Made by a program: the position numbers and the translations under genes. Below the pieces are notes generated by a model, which saw nothing but the letters and a program-made list of their open reading frames with translations, was not told the DNA's origin and did no database searches. From assembly GCF_000003605.2 (NCBI RefSeq), contig NW_003139828.1:49371-77090 (forward strand): a stretch of DNA of 27,720 nucleotides. Direction: 5' to 3'. Positions 12,712 through 20,720 of this stretch are shown piece after piece. This DNA comes from Saccoglossus kowalevskii (taxonomy: Eukaryota; Hemichordata; Enteropneusta; Harrimaniidae). Positions within the stretch are counted from its first letter, which is position 1. Each line of letters opens with the position of its first letter.

Positions 12712-13719
12712 CTACCCAAGGTCAGTGACGTCTACAATAATACGGATAAATGCAGTATCATCTTTCACGTATTCGCATCTACCACTGTCAATAACACTGA
12801 GTGGCATGAATAAAGGACATCCGGACGCAATGTTCATATCTCCTGTTGGACGCTTGAATGAACTCGATGAGGGATCTGGTCGGAACGCATCGATCACGTG
12901 TTCCCTATTAGATTGATCCAACCACATCAGAGTGACTTTCAGTCTAAATGGCCATTTTAAGATTGCGTCATATTCCCCTTTCATCACTACAAAGAACAGA
13001 GACACGTGATTTCCTTTCCCCATACCATCCCCATTCAAATAGAGCCTAGCACATAATTTGTAACCATGGTGACTGGTGAAGAAATACGGAGAATATATAG
13101 ATGGTTTACGGCCTGAAATTGCGTCACGTCTCTTCCTAGCAAAATCGGTGATTTTCCACAGCAATATACCGTCGTATGACGTCATTTCAAGTGCCTGTAT
13201 CCGTAAATCTTGTTCCGCCAATGATACATCTTTTAGTGCTATTATTCGATCCTGTGATTTGCAATTATTTTCTAATATCCGAATTTGTTCTTTAAACTGA
13301 TCACTTTGGCGTTGTACAACGGTTAGATTATCAGTAGTACATTCTGCTTCGCGTGATAACACAGAAACTATTGCCTCATATGTTTCCACCTTCTTTTCTA
13401 ACTTGACAATGTGTGCTCTTAATTCGTTTATGTAGTACTGTTTATCATTACCTAATTCTTTCTCCTCAGTTCTGATATTCTGTTTGGCCAGTTGTTGGCC
13501 GTGCTGCCTCATTTGGTCCTCCAGATTGCCAGTGGTTTGCGTCAAACTTTGAATCCGCGTTTTCTGTGATTCTAACAGTGTTTTTATTTGTTGAATCTGA
13601 GTGCTGTATTCTTTGATGTTATCTTTGATGCTGTCTAGTTTTAGTATTGCTTGGAGCAGCAGGTGTGCGTGGTGTTGGACTTCTTGTTTGTTGTGGGCAC
13701 TTTGGCCATTCTTCTCTAT
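12712..13719 (-). CDS. TRAF coding exon 7: coiled coil and MATH/TRAF-C domain, with stop
   Basis: A 1008-bp terminal exon, acceptor tcaattctag|ATAGAG, residues 225-559, ending DVTDLG then TAG. The first ~175 residues are a heptad-like, Gln/Lys/Glu-rich coiled coil with LEKKVETYEAIVSVLSRE near residues 331-348. The MATH domain starts TSYDGILLWKITDF (about 404). The receptor-peptide contacts of human TRAF2 (Arg393, Tyr395, Asp399 and the Ser453-455 'tongs') correspond to Arg449, Tyr451, Asp455 and Ser509-511, all at identical spacing. Coiled coil and TRAF-C share one uninterrupted exon. Confidence 0.95.
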   Translation of the reverse strand: MEKNGQSAHNKQEVQHHAHLLLQAILKLDSIKDNIKEYSTQIQQIKTLLESQKTRIQSLTQTTGNLEDQMRQHGQQLAKQNIRTEEKELGNDKQYYINELRAHIVKLEKKVETYEAIVSVLSREAECTTDNLTVVQRQSDQFKEQIRILENNCKSQDRIIALKDVSLAEQDLRIQALEMTSYDGILLWKITDFARKRRDAISGRKPSIYSPYFFTSHHGYKLCARLYLNGDGMGKGNHVSLFFVVMKGEYDAILKWPFRLKVTLMWLDQSNREHVIDAFRPDPSSSSFKRPTGDMNIASGCPLFMPLSVIDSGRCEYVKDDTAFIRIIVDVTDLG

Positions 13720-16700
13720 CTAGAATTGACAGATCATAGGCAATGCTAAAGTTTTGTAAATGTATGATATGGCTTCCAATCAGTCATAGCATATGATAAT
13801 GTGTCCACGAAAAGTAATTTTGTTAATTTCACGTATGTTACGATTCAATACTGATCATGGCTGTTTAGATGTACTCTACCGTTTTAAAGACTTTATTAAC
13901 TATTGCATTGTCTGGTATTACTCAGACCTAATACATGGTGACTCTAGAGCTGGAATAATAATACAATGCGATTGATGCAATCGAGGCATACACTATTTAA
14001 TTTCACTCCAAATGTAGATTTACTTACCAATGTCGAACAACCCACTTGTTTGAATTCACAGATTTGTTTCATATTTGGACAGTCGCCAGTTTCAGTGTTT
14101 TTGTGGTCTGCGATCTAATATTGGCAAATATAAAGATATATTATCTGAAGTGTTTCAACAATCACATAATAAAATGTAGTAGTGTGTATCTGTAACTTTT
14201 TTTTCTTTTTGAGTGAAACGCGATTGTCGCCAATTACACGTAAACTCACCTTTTCCCGTAGTACTCTATTCCCACACCAATCGCATGGAATCCGCACTTT
14301 TGGACATTGTGCATGATGAACCTTAAAAATTTTAATATTTTTTTTAAGATTTGTTACATTTGTCATTTTTTTCTATTTTTAAACATTGCTTAATATGTTA
14401 TTTTTATATATTGATTTATTCATTTTCCTTGCCGACTTCTACCCACATATAATAGCAATAATTGTCAGAATTTATATATTAGCGTATACTGATTAGCACA
14501 ACATTTAAAACATACCTTTAATTCTCGATATATATAGTCGTTATTGCAGTATTGACACGTTGTTTTCCTCATACAGCACTCTTCATTTGTATGTCTTAAC
14601 CGGTTCCCTCGTTGTATTTCTTGACCACAGCCTTCAACGGGACACGTTATAACGCCGAAGTCGCACAACATTGCATGATCCTAGAATCGAAAACCATTTA
14701 ATGTATCTAATTATAATGATATAAAATACTAAATTCCCACCAACCTACAATGGATGAAATCTGTCCGTAACTCGACCAGTTGTTTTGACCGGATATGCTG
14801 AATTGATCGAGTTACGAAAATCGAGTTCCGAAAACATCGAATTATAAAAATGACCACGCCCAAATTGTAACTCGATATTAAATTACCAGTTACGAGCAAT
14901 ATACATTTTTGTTTTTGTTTAATGTCCATACTTAATAACTCGATCTGCGATTAACACTTAAACGGATTTTTAGTTTGTTTGACGTTCAAATTTAGTAACT
15001 CAAACTTTAATTTACAGTTAACTGACCTTTGAGTTACGGGCAACATACAACGTTAAACTAAAAAAAAAACATGTTGCCCGTAACTCAAAGCTCTGTTAAT
15101 TCAAGTTCGTGTTACTAAATGTGGACGTTAAACAAGAATAGCAATTTATGATTCTCGTAACTCGATGTTCGATTTACTGTTAATTAAACATTGAGTTTTA
15201 ATTTGGGCGTGGTTTGCAACAGTGAGAGTGGTTTTTAAAATATGGGCGTGCACTCATTCACTGGTTCTAAATAGAAATATTCAACGCAACGCTGAATTCC
15301 GGACCGATGATCATCAAACACGGGTGGGCGCAACCACCGCAATTAAAAACAAAATTATTATCGCCGTATCGCCGGTGATCACAAACGGTGTAGATCGAAT
15401 CCCGGAGACCGAATATGTGTACACATTTGTGACAGACATCATTAAACGCCATATCCCCACGTTTAAGCCCCCCCCCCCCCCCGCTATTATTATCAGCTAA
15501 CATCATTGGTTGGAAGATAACACAATTTAAATACAATGCAATATTCAAATTAGATTACACACTAAATAGGGAAACATGTATAGTACCTAAGCCCGTGCTA
15601 AAAACAAATTTGCGTGAACGCTTAGCACGGGCTAAGCACCCAATTCGGTGCCATTTCAAATATGTAGAACTAACTTGTATACCTTCATATAGTAATCATA
15701 GTTAAACGGATTGAATATTTTTTTTTATTTTTAACACGTTTGGACATTCCTTAGCCCATGCTAAACGCTGTTTACTCGCGTACGTGAACCTAATTGGGTC
15801 TATCAGATATGCAAATTAGTGAGATTAGATTAAATTAGTCCGTACTTTGTGTAACGTTAACAATACTATATACTAGTACTCTTTCTTTATATGATTACTT
15901 TATAGTTTAATCCAGTGATCCAGATGAGTTTATATACTAGTTTATATATTATTACAACTTAAAATATCTAATATCTTAAAATATCTATAGAAATGGTGCA
16001 TATTAGAGAATATCACATACCTTATACTGGGAATAATATCCACTCCACACGCAGCCATTATAAACGCATCTTACTTTTAATCGCATCATTTCTCGTGCAA
16101 GTGCTCTATCAGGAAATACCTAAACATGTGAACATAAAGAGTTTTTTATAAATGGTGAAGAATTACAACAACAATAATGAATCTCCCACGGCGTCATGTT
16201 ATATTGTTTGAACACACGCCCACAATAATATCTTACCGTGTTGATAGTCAATGTATTGTTGTTTGGTTCCAGGTCATCTAAATACATCGGGCATTGGCTG
16301 CTCCCTGTGTCCCTGCAAAAGGTGAACTTGGCGTAAGCAATATGTCATCCGGTAAGTTCATTTCACTGAATTTGATATTGGTTTTAAAAAGACATGTGTT
16401 AACGTTTAATATTGCTTAACGCAGAATTTAACGATCTTCCATATGAATACGTGATCAAGAAGCGACTATGTTTTTACCAAGAATCGTATCCAATAAACAC
16501 ATTGTTCTGATTGGTTGTAGTTCTGTTTTCTAATTTGCATACTCAACGCACGAAATATGGTTTGGTATCACAACTTTTTTTCCGTATATGCTGGCGCACG
16601 TACATCTATACATTTAATATATTTAACGTACCTGATCAGTACATCAACACATGTTTTACAAAACCGATGACCACAACTACTCTGTACCGGGTTGTTTAAC

Positions 16701-16804
16701 ACTCGTTTACAGTGTACGCACATGTACTTGTCGTCTTGATCTTGTTCGTGTAAGATTCCAACTGGGTATCCCGACTCTCCCGATTCTAACTTGCTCAAAG
16801 CCAT
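12712..16804 (-). CDS. TRAF2-like TNF receptor-associated factor, seven coding exons, 559 aa
   Basis: Signal adaptor of the TRAF family: it would bind cytoplasmic tails of TNF-receptor/CD40/TLR-type receptors as a trimer and feed NF-kB/JNK signalling (family knowledge). Coding exons on the minus strand are 16804-16632, 16312-16237, 16119-16021, 14680-14516, 14321-14250, 14114-14028 and 13719-12712. All introns are GT-AG; intron 1 is phase 2 and the rest phase 0. The conceptual protein has a RING finger (residues 29-68), TRAF zinc fingers (about 101-221), a coiled coil (about 240-400) and a MATH/TRAF-C domain (about 404-557). Closest recognisable match is TRAF2, through ETYEAIVSVLSREAE, ITDFARKRRDAISG and NREHVIDAFRPD. 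Its length lies between human TRAF2 and TRAF3. The ATG at 16804-16802 has A at -3 and G at +4, and an in-frame TAA lies upstream. Oddities are RING Cys8 replaced by Tyr68 and a longer H-x7-C in zinc finger 4. A 5' UTR exon could lie upstream. The nearest AATAAA is far downstream (12114-12109), so the transcript end is unclear. Orthology to TRAF2 rather than the TRAF1/2/3/5 ancestor is inference. Confidence 0.93.
14028..14114 (-). CDS. TRAF coding exon 6: end of finger 4 and start of finger 5
   Basis: An 87-bp phase-0 exon, acceptor aatattag|ATCGCA and donor ACATTG|gtaagt, residues 196-224. His199 is at the usual distance from C187, but the next cysteine is C207 (H-x7-C, usually H-x3-C). C214 and C221 follow in the C-x6-C arrangement of the last TRAF finger. 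Confidence 0.85.
14250..14321 (-). CDS. TRAF coding exon 5: zinc fingers 3-4
   Basis: A 72-bp phase-0 exon, acceptor tttttaag|GTTCAT and donor GAAAAG|gtgagt, residues 172-195. It completes finger 3 (H173-x3-C177) and begins finger 4 (C184-x2-C187). The peptide HHAQCPKVRIPCDWCG closely follows the corresponding segment of TRAF2. Confidence 0.9.
14516..14680 (-). CDS. TRAF coding exon 4: zinc fingers 1-3
   Basis: A 165-bp phase-0 exon, acceptor gattctag|GATCAT and donor TTAAAG|gtatgt, residues 117-171. It completes finger 1 (H118, C122), encodes finger 2 (C129-x4-C134-x11-H146-x4-C151) and opens finger 3 (C158-x2-C161). The intron before it (14681-16020) is the longest in the gene and holds the foldback and hairpin repeats listed separately. 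Confidence 0.92.
14750..15250. mobile_element. GTAACTCGA-rich foldback element in TRAF intron 3
   Basis: CTTTGAGTTACGGGCAACAT (15027-15046) and its exact reverse complement (15071-15090) form a perfect 20-bp stem around a 24-nt spacer. Imperfect pairing continues outward to ACCACGCCCAAATT near 14853 and AATTTGGGCGTGGT near 15201-15214. The left arm is about 50 bp longer. The word GTAACTCGA or its complement recurs roughly every 30-80 bp (for example near 14768, 14806, 14866, 15157). No coding. This is likely a foldback or MITE-type element; exact ends and target duplication are not seen. Confidence 0.65.
15468..15482. repeat. C15 homopolymer
   Basis: Fifteen consecutive C in TRAF intron 3. 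A simple-sequence tract likely to vary in length and be error-prone in assembly. Confidence 0.9.
15586..15640. repeat. TTAGCACGGGCTAA hairpin repeat, copy 1
   Basis: AGCCCGTGCTA (15590-15600) pairs with TAGCACGGGCT (15623-15633). The right arm is itself a hairpin: GCTTAGC-ACGG-GCTAAGC (15620-15637). Related sequence occurs at 15750-15805 and 22196-22275. Confidence 0.7.
15750..15805. repeat. TTAGCACGGGCTAA hairpin repeat, inverted partial copy
   Basis: CTTAGCCCATGCTAAACG here matches the complement of copy 1, and AATTGGGT matches ACCCAATT beside copy 1. The two may be the ends of a single element of about 200 bp. Confidence 0.5.
16021..16119 (-). CDS. TRAF coding exon 3: start of the zinc-finger region
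   Basis: A 99-bp phase-0 exon, acceptor tttag|GTATTT and donor TATAAG|gtatgt, encoding residues 84-116. It begins VFPDRALAREMMRLKVRC, the hallmark segment between RING and zinc fingers in TRAFs. It gives Cys101 and Cys106 of zinc finger 1; His118 and Cys122 lie in the next exon, with the canonical C-x4-C-x11-H-x3-C spacing across the junction. Confidence 0.9.
16237..16312 (-). CDS. TRAF coding exon 2: end of the RING finger
   Basis: A 76-bp exon with acceptor ttttgcag|GG and donor CACG|gtaaga. It completes Arg58 and encodes residues 59-83. It supplies RING Cys65, but the expected final zinc ligand is Tyr68 (codon TAT at 16284-16282), giving C-P-M-Y in place of C-P-x-C. Frame and splice sites agree with both neighbouring exons. 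Confidence 0.85.
16632..16804 (-). CDS. TRAF coding exon 1: N-terminus and most of the RING finger
   Basis: Encodes residues 1-57 plus two bases of codon 58, starting MALSKLESGE. It carries seven-eighths of a C3HC4 RING: C29-x2-C32-x11-C44-x-H46-x2-C49-x2-C52. The donor reads ATCAG|gtacgt. Codons for V, E, N and T precede the ATG in frame, but a TAA lies just beyond them and no other ATG intervenes, so the chosen ATG is the only sensible start. Confidence 0.9.
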
Positions 16805-17353
16805 CGTATTTTCCACCTTTTGTTTTACAATGAAATATGTGTTTTATTTGTGCTACCACGATCGGTATGTTCTGTCTGACTTTATGGCGCGGCTTCCTCG
16901 TCTTGGAGTTTTTCACTTGTAAGCTGAGACTGCGAAATATTGTGTGTAGAGACTTCGATAGTAGACTTGTATTTAGTAATACGAGTATGGTGAATACTAT
17001 CATCGATCTGTATGGGAATAATATAATTTGGATGTTATAGTAGAAAAAACTGCAAAAACACACGTACATCATGTTATTCAAGCAAACCTGGTATGACCAT
17101 TGGAGTTGCGCACTTTGATAGAAAACCGGATAAATGTTGATACCAGCAGAAGCTTTATCTTGAAAATTCATTGACCTTAGACGATTTCTCTGAAGAGAAA
17201 CTCGTGTGTTAATATGTAACAATTTAGGGTCAGAAATTGCAGACCCTACGTCGTACGGTATACTGCTGTCAAGGTTTATATTTACAAATGCTGGGTAACA
17301 ACGATAAAAATAGCACTACTAACACTCATCCACCCCAAGTACGAGATAAAAAG

Positions 17354-17400
17354 CACTTCCTGTTTCAACAGATATGGCCGCCAAACCAGTCTAGGTAAGT
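17354..17400. promoter_or_regulatory. Candidate promoter or divergent first-exon segment upstream of TRAF
   Basis: About 550 bases upstream of the TRAF start codon, CACTTCCTG (ETS-like, 17354-17362) is followed by ATGGCCGCC (YY1-like, 17374-17382) and then a strong plus-strand donor, AG|GTAAGT (17393-17400). This combination is common at animal transcription starts. The plus-strand ATG here meets a TAG after six codons, so any plus-strand exon would be non-coding. Purely motif-based. Confidence 0.3.
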
Positions 17401-17535
17401 TTCCCAGAGTTAGAGTAGTATTACACGTGGATAGTTTTCCAAAAAAAATGTAGATCGATTGATTTTAAAGTTCCGGGGAATTTGAATGTAAATTATTTCA
17501 TGCTATTTTCCGTTAATTCAACATTTCTAAATTAA

Positions 17536-18083
17536 GGTAGCGGGACTATTATTTGCATCCCATCAAGGTCTGTTTTAACATGTGTAGGGGCATCCAAATG
17601 TGTAAGGCTATTGGAAACCAAAATATAAAAGGAATGGGATAGCTATAGTTCGATAAAATCGACAGATGAAAACACCAAAATCAATGATTTTTTTTTCAGT
17701 GGCTGTGTGACCTTGTGTCTGACACATTCATATGCAAATAACTAATCTGTGAAATAAACAGGGGCGGCCACAAACCACTCAAATGTTTGGAAACACTCAT
17801 TGTGTGTTAGGTCGCTACTGATAACACATCCTAACATGATTGCTTTGTCTTGTGTTAATCTTTGAAAATTATAGGCACACAAATTAAACCTGTGTTGTTG
17901 ATTTTGGAAAACACTACTGAAACTACCTTACTTTCCTTCAAAAAATCTACATTTTAATCAACTTACATGACATTCTAGGTTACGTTGACTTTATCAGATG
18001 AAAGTTTATAGTGCATTTCATCAATTAATAAATAAATAGATGTGAAAATCGTAATTTTCAACACAAATAATAGTCTCGCTACC
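17536..18083. mobile_element. 548-bp TIR element with TTAA target duplication
   Basis: The left end GGTAGCGGGACTATTATTTG (17536-17555) and right end CAAATAATAGTCTCGCTACC (18064-18083) are inverted repeats with one mismatch in 20. TTAA lies immediately outside on both sides (17532-17535, 18084-18087). TTAA duplications are typical of piggyBac and Kolobok DNA transposons; which one is not decidable here. No transposase frame is present, so it is non-autonomous. Confidence 0.82.
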
Positions 18084-18439
18084 TTAATGCATATTTTACC
18101 AGTTGTTAGTACAATATAGAAAGTCGGGTAAATCAAGTATCACGGTCTCTATTATGCAGAAAGGGGTTTTACAAGTCAACGGTTTTCTAGTAATAGTCCA
18201 GCAAAACTAAGACAGAGAAAGGTGAAGCAAGATCTGAACTATACCAATAGGGTCTTAACAATGTCACTATGGTAATAACGTATGATTTGTTGTTGAATGC
18301 ATAGCATTGAGATGTTCTAACAATCCAGGTACGGCCCATTGTTCATGAATGATATAAAACATATGCCAACCAACTTACGGCAGTTCACATGTAATTTTGG
18401 CCTGCAATTTGGTATTGTAGAACAATTTCAACAATTACG

Positions 18440-19641
18440 TAGTGTAAACCTGGAAAATTGCGTGTTTTTATATTTAGAACTTAACGTCTACGTCACGTGC
18501 GTACTTTCCTTAACGACAACAATATGATTGTCTTTCTCCATTGTTCATTGATTTCTGCCACCTTCTAAGTATTGCTATTTACTGCTCAATCAAAACAGTC
18601 ATTGAACTAACAATGAATTTAATTTATGACCATCCATGACGAAGTAAATAGATCTCTAAAATTAGTACGCAATGTGTTTGTCTATGTGTATAAAGGATAA
18701 GCACTGTTTTCAGGGGCGGATCTAGGATTCTGGAATAGGGAGCGGGGATAAGTTGGCCTAAGGCCAAGTTCGCGAGCGCCGATGGCGCGAAGTCCTGTTG
18801 GTTGTTAAAAATAGGGGGCTGCGATCCCCTCGGCCCCCATCTAAATCCGCCAATGATTTTGGAAGAAGACAAGGGGAGCAGCAGCGAAGATCAGAGCAAC
18901 AACGAGTGATTCGACATTTAATATTAGCTCGATTGGAGACAAATGTGGCCGGGGCTTCTACCAACAAGTGTTGTCGGGGTTTCTACCGAGTTTGGGGGAC
19001 TCAGCAATCGTAGATCAATAAGTTGGCAGGCTAGAGGTACGTGCGTGAATTGTTGCCAGGCGGTAAGGGCGTACACAGAGAAGAGTTACAGATACATGTA
19101 GTCCAGTATGTAACGCTTAGTAGGTTTAATCTTAATACACAGTAGATCCAATTCATGACTGATGAAATCACAAACTATAAACGAATCTATGGTGATGACT
19201 TTATCATAGTAGTAAGATTGGACGGTTCGCTGACAGTCCATTTGACTGCAGCTCCCCTCGTCACCAATCGAGCTGATAATAATGTCGACTCACTCGCTGC
19301 TGCTCTCTTCTGGTCTCCTTCCAAAACAGTTCTTATCCTTTATACACATAAGCAAACAAATTGCGTAGTTTCTAATTTTAGAGATATATTTACTTCGTCA
19401 TGGATGGTTATAAATTGAATTCATTGTTAGTTCAAAGATTGTTTCGATTGAACAGTAAATAACAATAGTTCAATTACTGTTTTGATTGAGCAGTCATAAC
19501 AATGGTCCCTACTTAGAAGGTAGCAGAATTCAATGAACAATGGGGAAAGACAGTCATATTGTTGTCGTTGGGGAAAGTACGCACGTGACGTAGACGTAAA
19601 GTTCTCATTATAAAAGTACGTAATTTTACAGGTTTACAGTA
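18440..19641. mobile_element. 1.2-kb foldback (long inverted duplication)
   Basis: The left arm, about 18440-18940, pairs with the right arm, about 19260-19641, around a ~320-bp spacer. Matching words include CTACGTCACGTGCG (18489 on) with CGCACGTGACGTAG (19580 on), and ACCATCCATGACGAAGTAAA with its complement near 19393-19412. The left arm is interrupted by a 145-bp element; without it the arms are about 350-380 bp. No protein is encoded. It could be a foldback transposon or a local inverted duplication, and would fold into a long dsRNA if transcribed. Confidence 0.78.
18711..18855. mobile_element. 145-bp MITE nested in the foldback left arm
   Basis: The ends CAGGGGCGGATCTAG (18711 on) and CTAAATCCGCCAATG (ending 18855) are imperfect inverted repeats. 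The sequence inside is GC-rich, unlike its surroundings. The right arm of the foldback reads ACTGTTTTGGAAG without interruption (on the complement, near 19320), whereas the left arm reads ACTGTTTT, then the element, then ATTTTGGAAG. This shows an insertion with a probable TTTT duplication. Confidence 0.75.
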
Positions 19642-20241
19642 GCTGTTTTTATTTTTTAATTTCATTCAGTCTGAACATTCACTGTAAAAGTCACCGTTTG
19701 TGGACTTCGTCATACCGGGGGGTAAAAACGGACGTTCAGAAAACTGACATTACAACACGGAAGTAACAGGATTTATAATATTAGTAAACAATTCCTGCCT
19801 ATATTGTTATTTTGTGTGTGTTTGTTTTGTTTCCTACAAAATAAGTTGACAGCTCCGTCATTTGACGAACAATAATAATCAATACGTGATCTCCAGCTCC
19901 ATGCCATATGAGACCAGTATAATGTTATATAACCCAACGACCGATTTGAAGCCCCTAGAGATCGGTAAACAAATCACACCTAGTATGCAACTAACGACGA
20001 TTGTACAATTCAAACGAGGGTGTTACTTACACTGCATGTAAACAAAGGGTTAACCTGTACTCCTGCATACGTATATGTCGTTCAAGGTCACCAAGTTCGT
20101 TTCGGTAGCTCAAACCACTCGGAGCATTGAATGATCAGCGACACCGTGCAGACCCCAGTCATTCCAATGACCCGTGAGTGGACTTTAACCCCTGTTATCG
20201 TCGCCGAAGTCTAATTTACATGTCTGTATGGCAGTTACGTA
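19642..20241. other. Intergenic, nothing recognised
   Basis: No coding or RNA gene seen. A weak nested hairpin is possible at 19670-19740 (TCTGAAC/GTTCAGA and CCGTTT/AAACGG). Confidence 0.45.
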
Positions 20242-20485
20242 CAGTGTCGGCGGCACGGGGGGGGCAAAAAAAATTGAGGGCGTCGCCCCTCCAAAATCAA
20301 GCTGAAACCCTTTGTGTCAGCAAAATTTGCCCCTCATAATGCAAGAAATAGCGTTTCAGAGAGTCTTGATTTAAACTTGTTTAGAGGGGAGCATGCCCCG
20401 GACCCCCTAGTAAGGTCAAGCCTTCGGCGCAAGGTTATTGAGCAGATCTCGTCCCCTCATGCACAATTTCGTGCCGCCGCCTCTG
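20242..20485. mobile_element. 244-bp GC-rich TIR element (MITE)
   Basis: The left end CAGTGTCGGCGGCAC (20242-20256) and right end GTGCCGCCGCCTCTG (20471-20485) are inverted repeats with two or three mismatches. The interior contains GGGGAGCATGCCCC and CCTTCGGCGC, words I recall from dispersed elements in several marine invertebrates. The CAG start would suit hAT-like elements, but no 8-bp target duplication is visible. Only ACGT occurs on both sides, so the superfamily is open. Confidence 0.65.
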
Positions 20486-20626
20486 ACGTTTCATTATTTC
20501 GCTTGTGCTCGCTTTAATTTCTAGTATGTATGTTTGACCTCTGCAACTTGTCAGTATAGAAACAAAAGTATAACTAAACAATTAACTTGTATAATACTAG
20601 TACTCAAAGTTAGCGATGAATAGTTA

Positions 20627-20720
20627 TTACGAGGATACCTGAAAGTATGCACGAAGACAGTACAGCGGGAGTATTGCGACGGTGCACTGTCTGAGTGCAT
20701 ACTTTAAGGTATACTCGTAA
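20627..20720. repeat. 94-nt long hairpin, 35-bp arms
   Basis: The left arm 20627-20661 and right arm 20686-20720 are reverse complements at about 31 of 35 positions, around a 24-nt loop. The core is AAAGTATGCAC paired with GTGCATACTTT. Size and shape resemble a microRNA precursor, but a small MITE or chance foldback is also possible. Confidence 0.6.

Larger units (their letters stand above)
14681..16020 (-). other. TRAF intron 3 with embedded repeats
   Basis: A 1.34-kb intron bounded by AAG|gtatgt and gattctag. It contains no further TRAF exon: zinc finger 1 is continuous across the flanking exons. It holds the GTAACTCGA foldback (about 14750-15250), a 15-C tract (15468-15482) and hairpin repeats at 15586-15640 and 15750-15805. 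Most of its length is therefore repeat-derived. Confidence 0.8.

Noticed and set aside
16805-16816. In-frame GTG twelve bases upstream of the TRAF ATG as a start
   Set aside because: Nuclear eukaryotic genes start at ATG; the downstream ATG has a good context and the upstream frame closes at a TAA.
16707-17222. 171-codon minus-strand open frame, the longest besides the TRAF terminal exon
   Set aside because: It overlaps TRAF exon 1 in another frame, has no recognisable domain, and its composition looks like AT-rich chance translation.
18624-19418. Several 60-90-codon frames inside the foldback
   Set aside because: They are shadows of the inverted duplication and the GC-rich nested element, appear on both strands and match no family.
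20314-20517. 67-codon plus-strand frame
   Set aside because: It lies almost wholly within the 244-bp TIR element and has no protein features.
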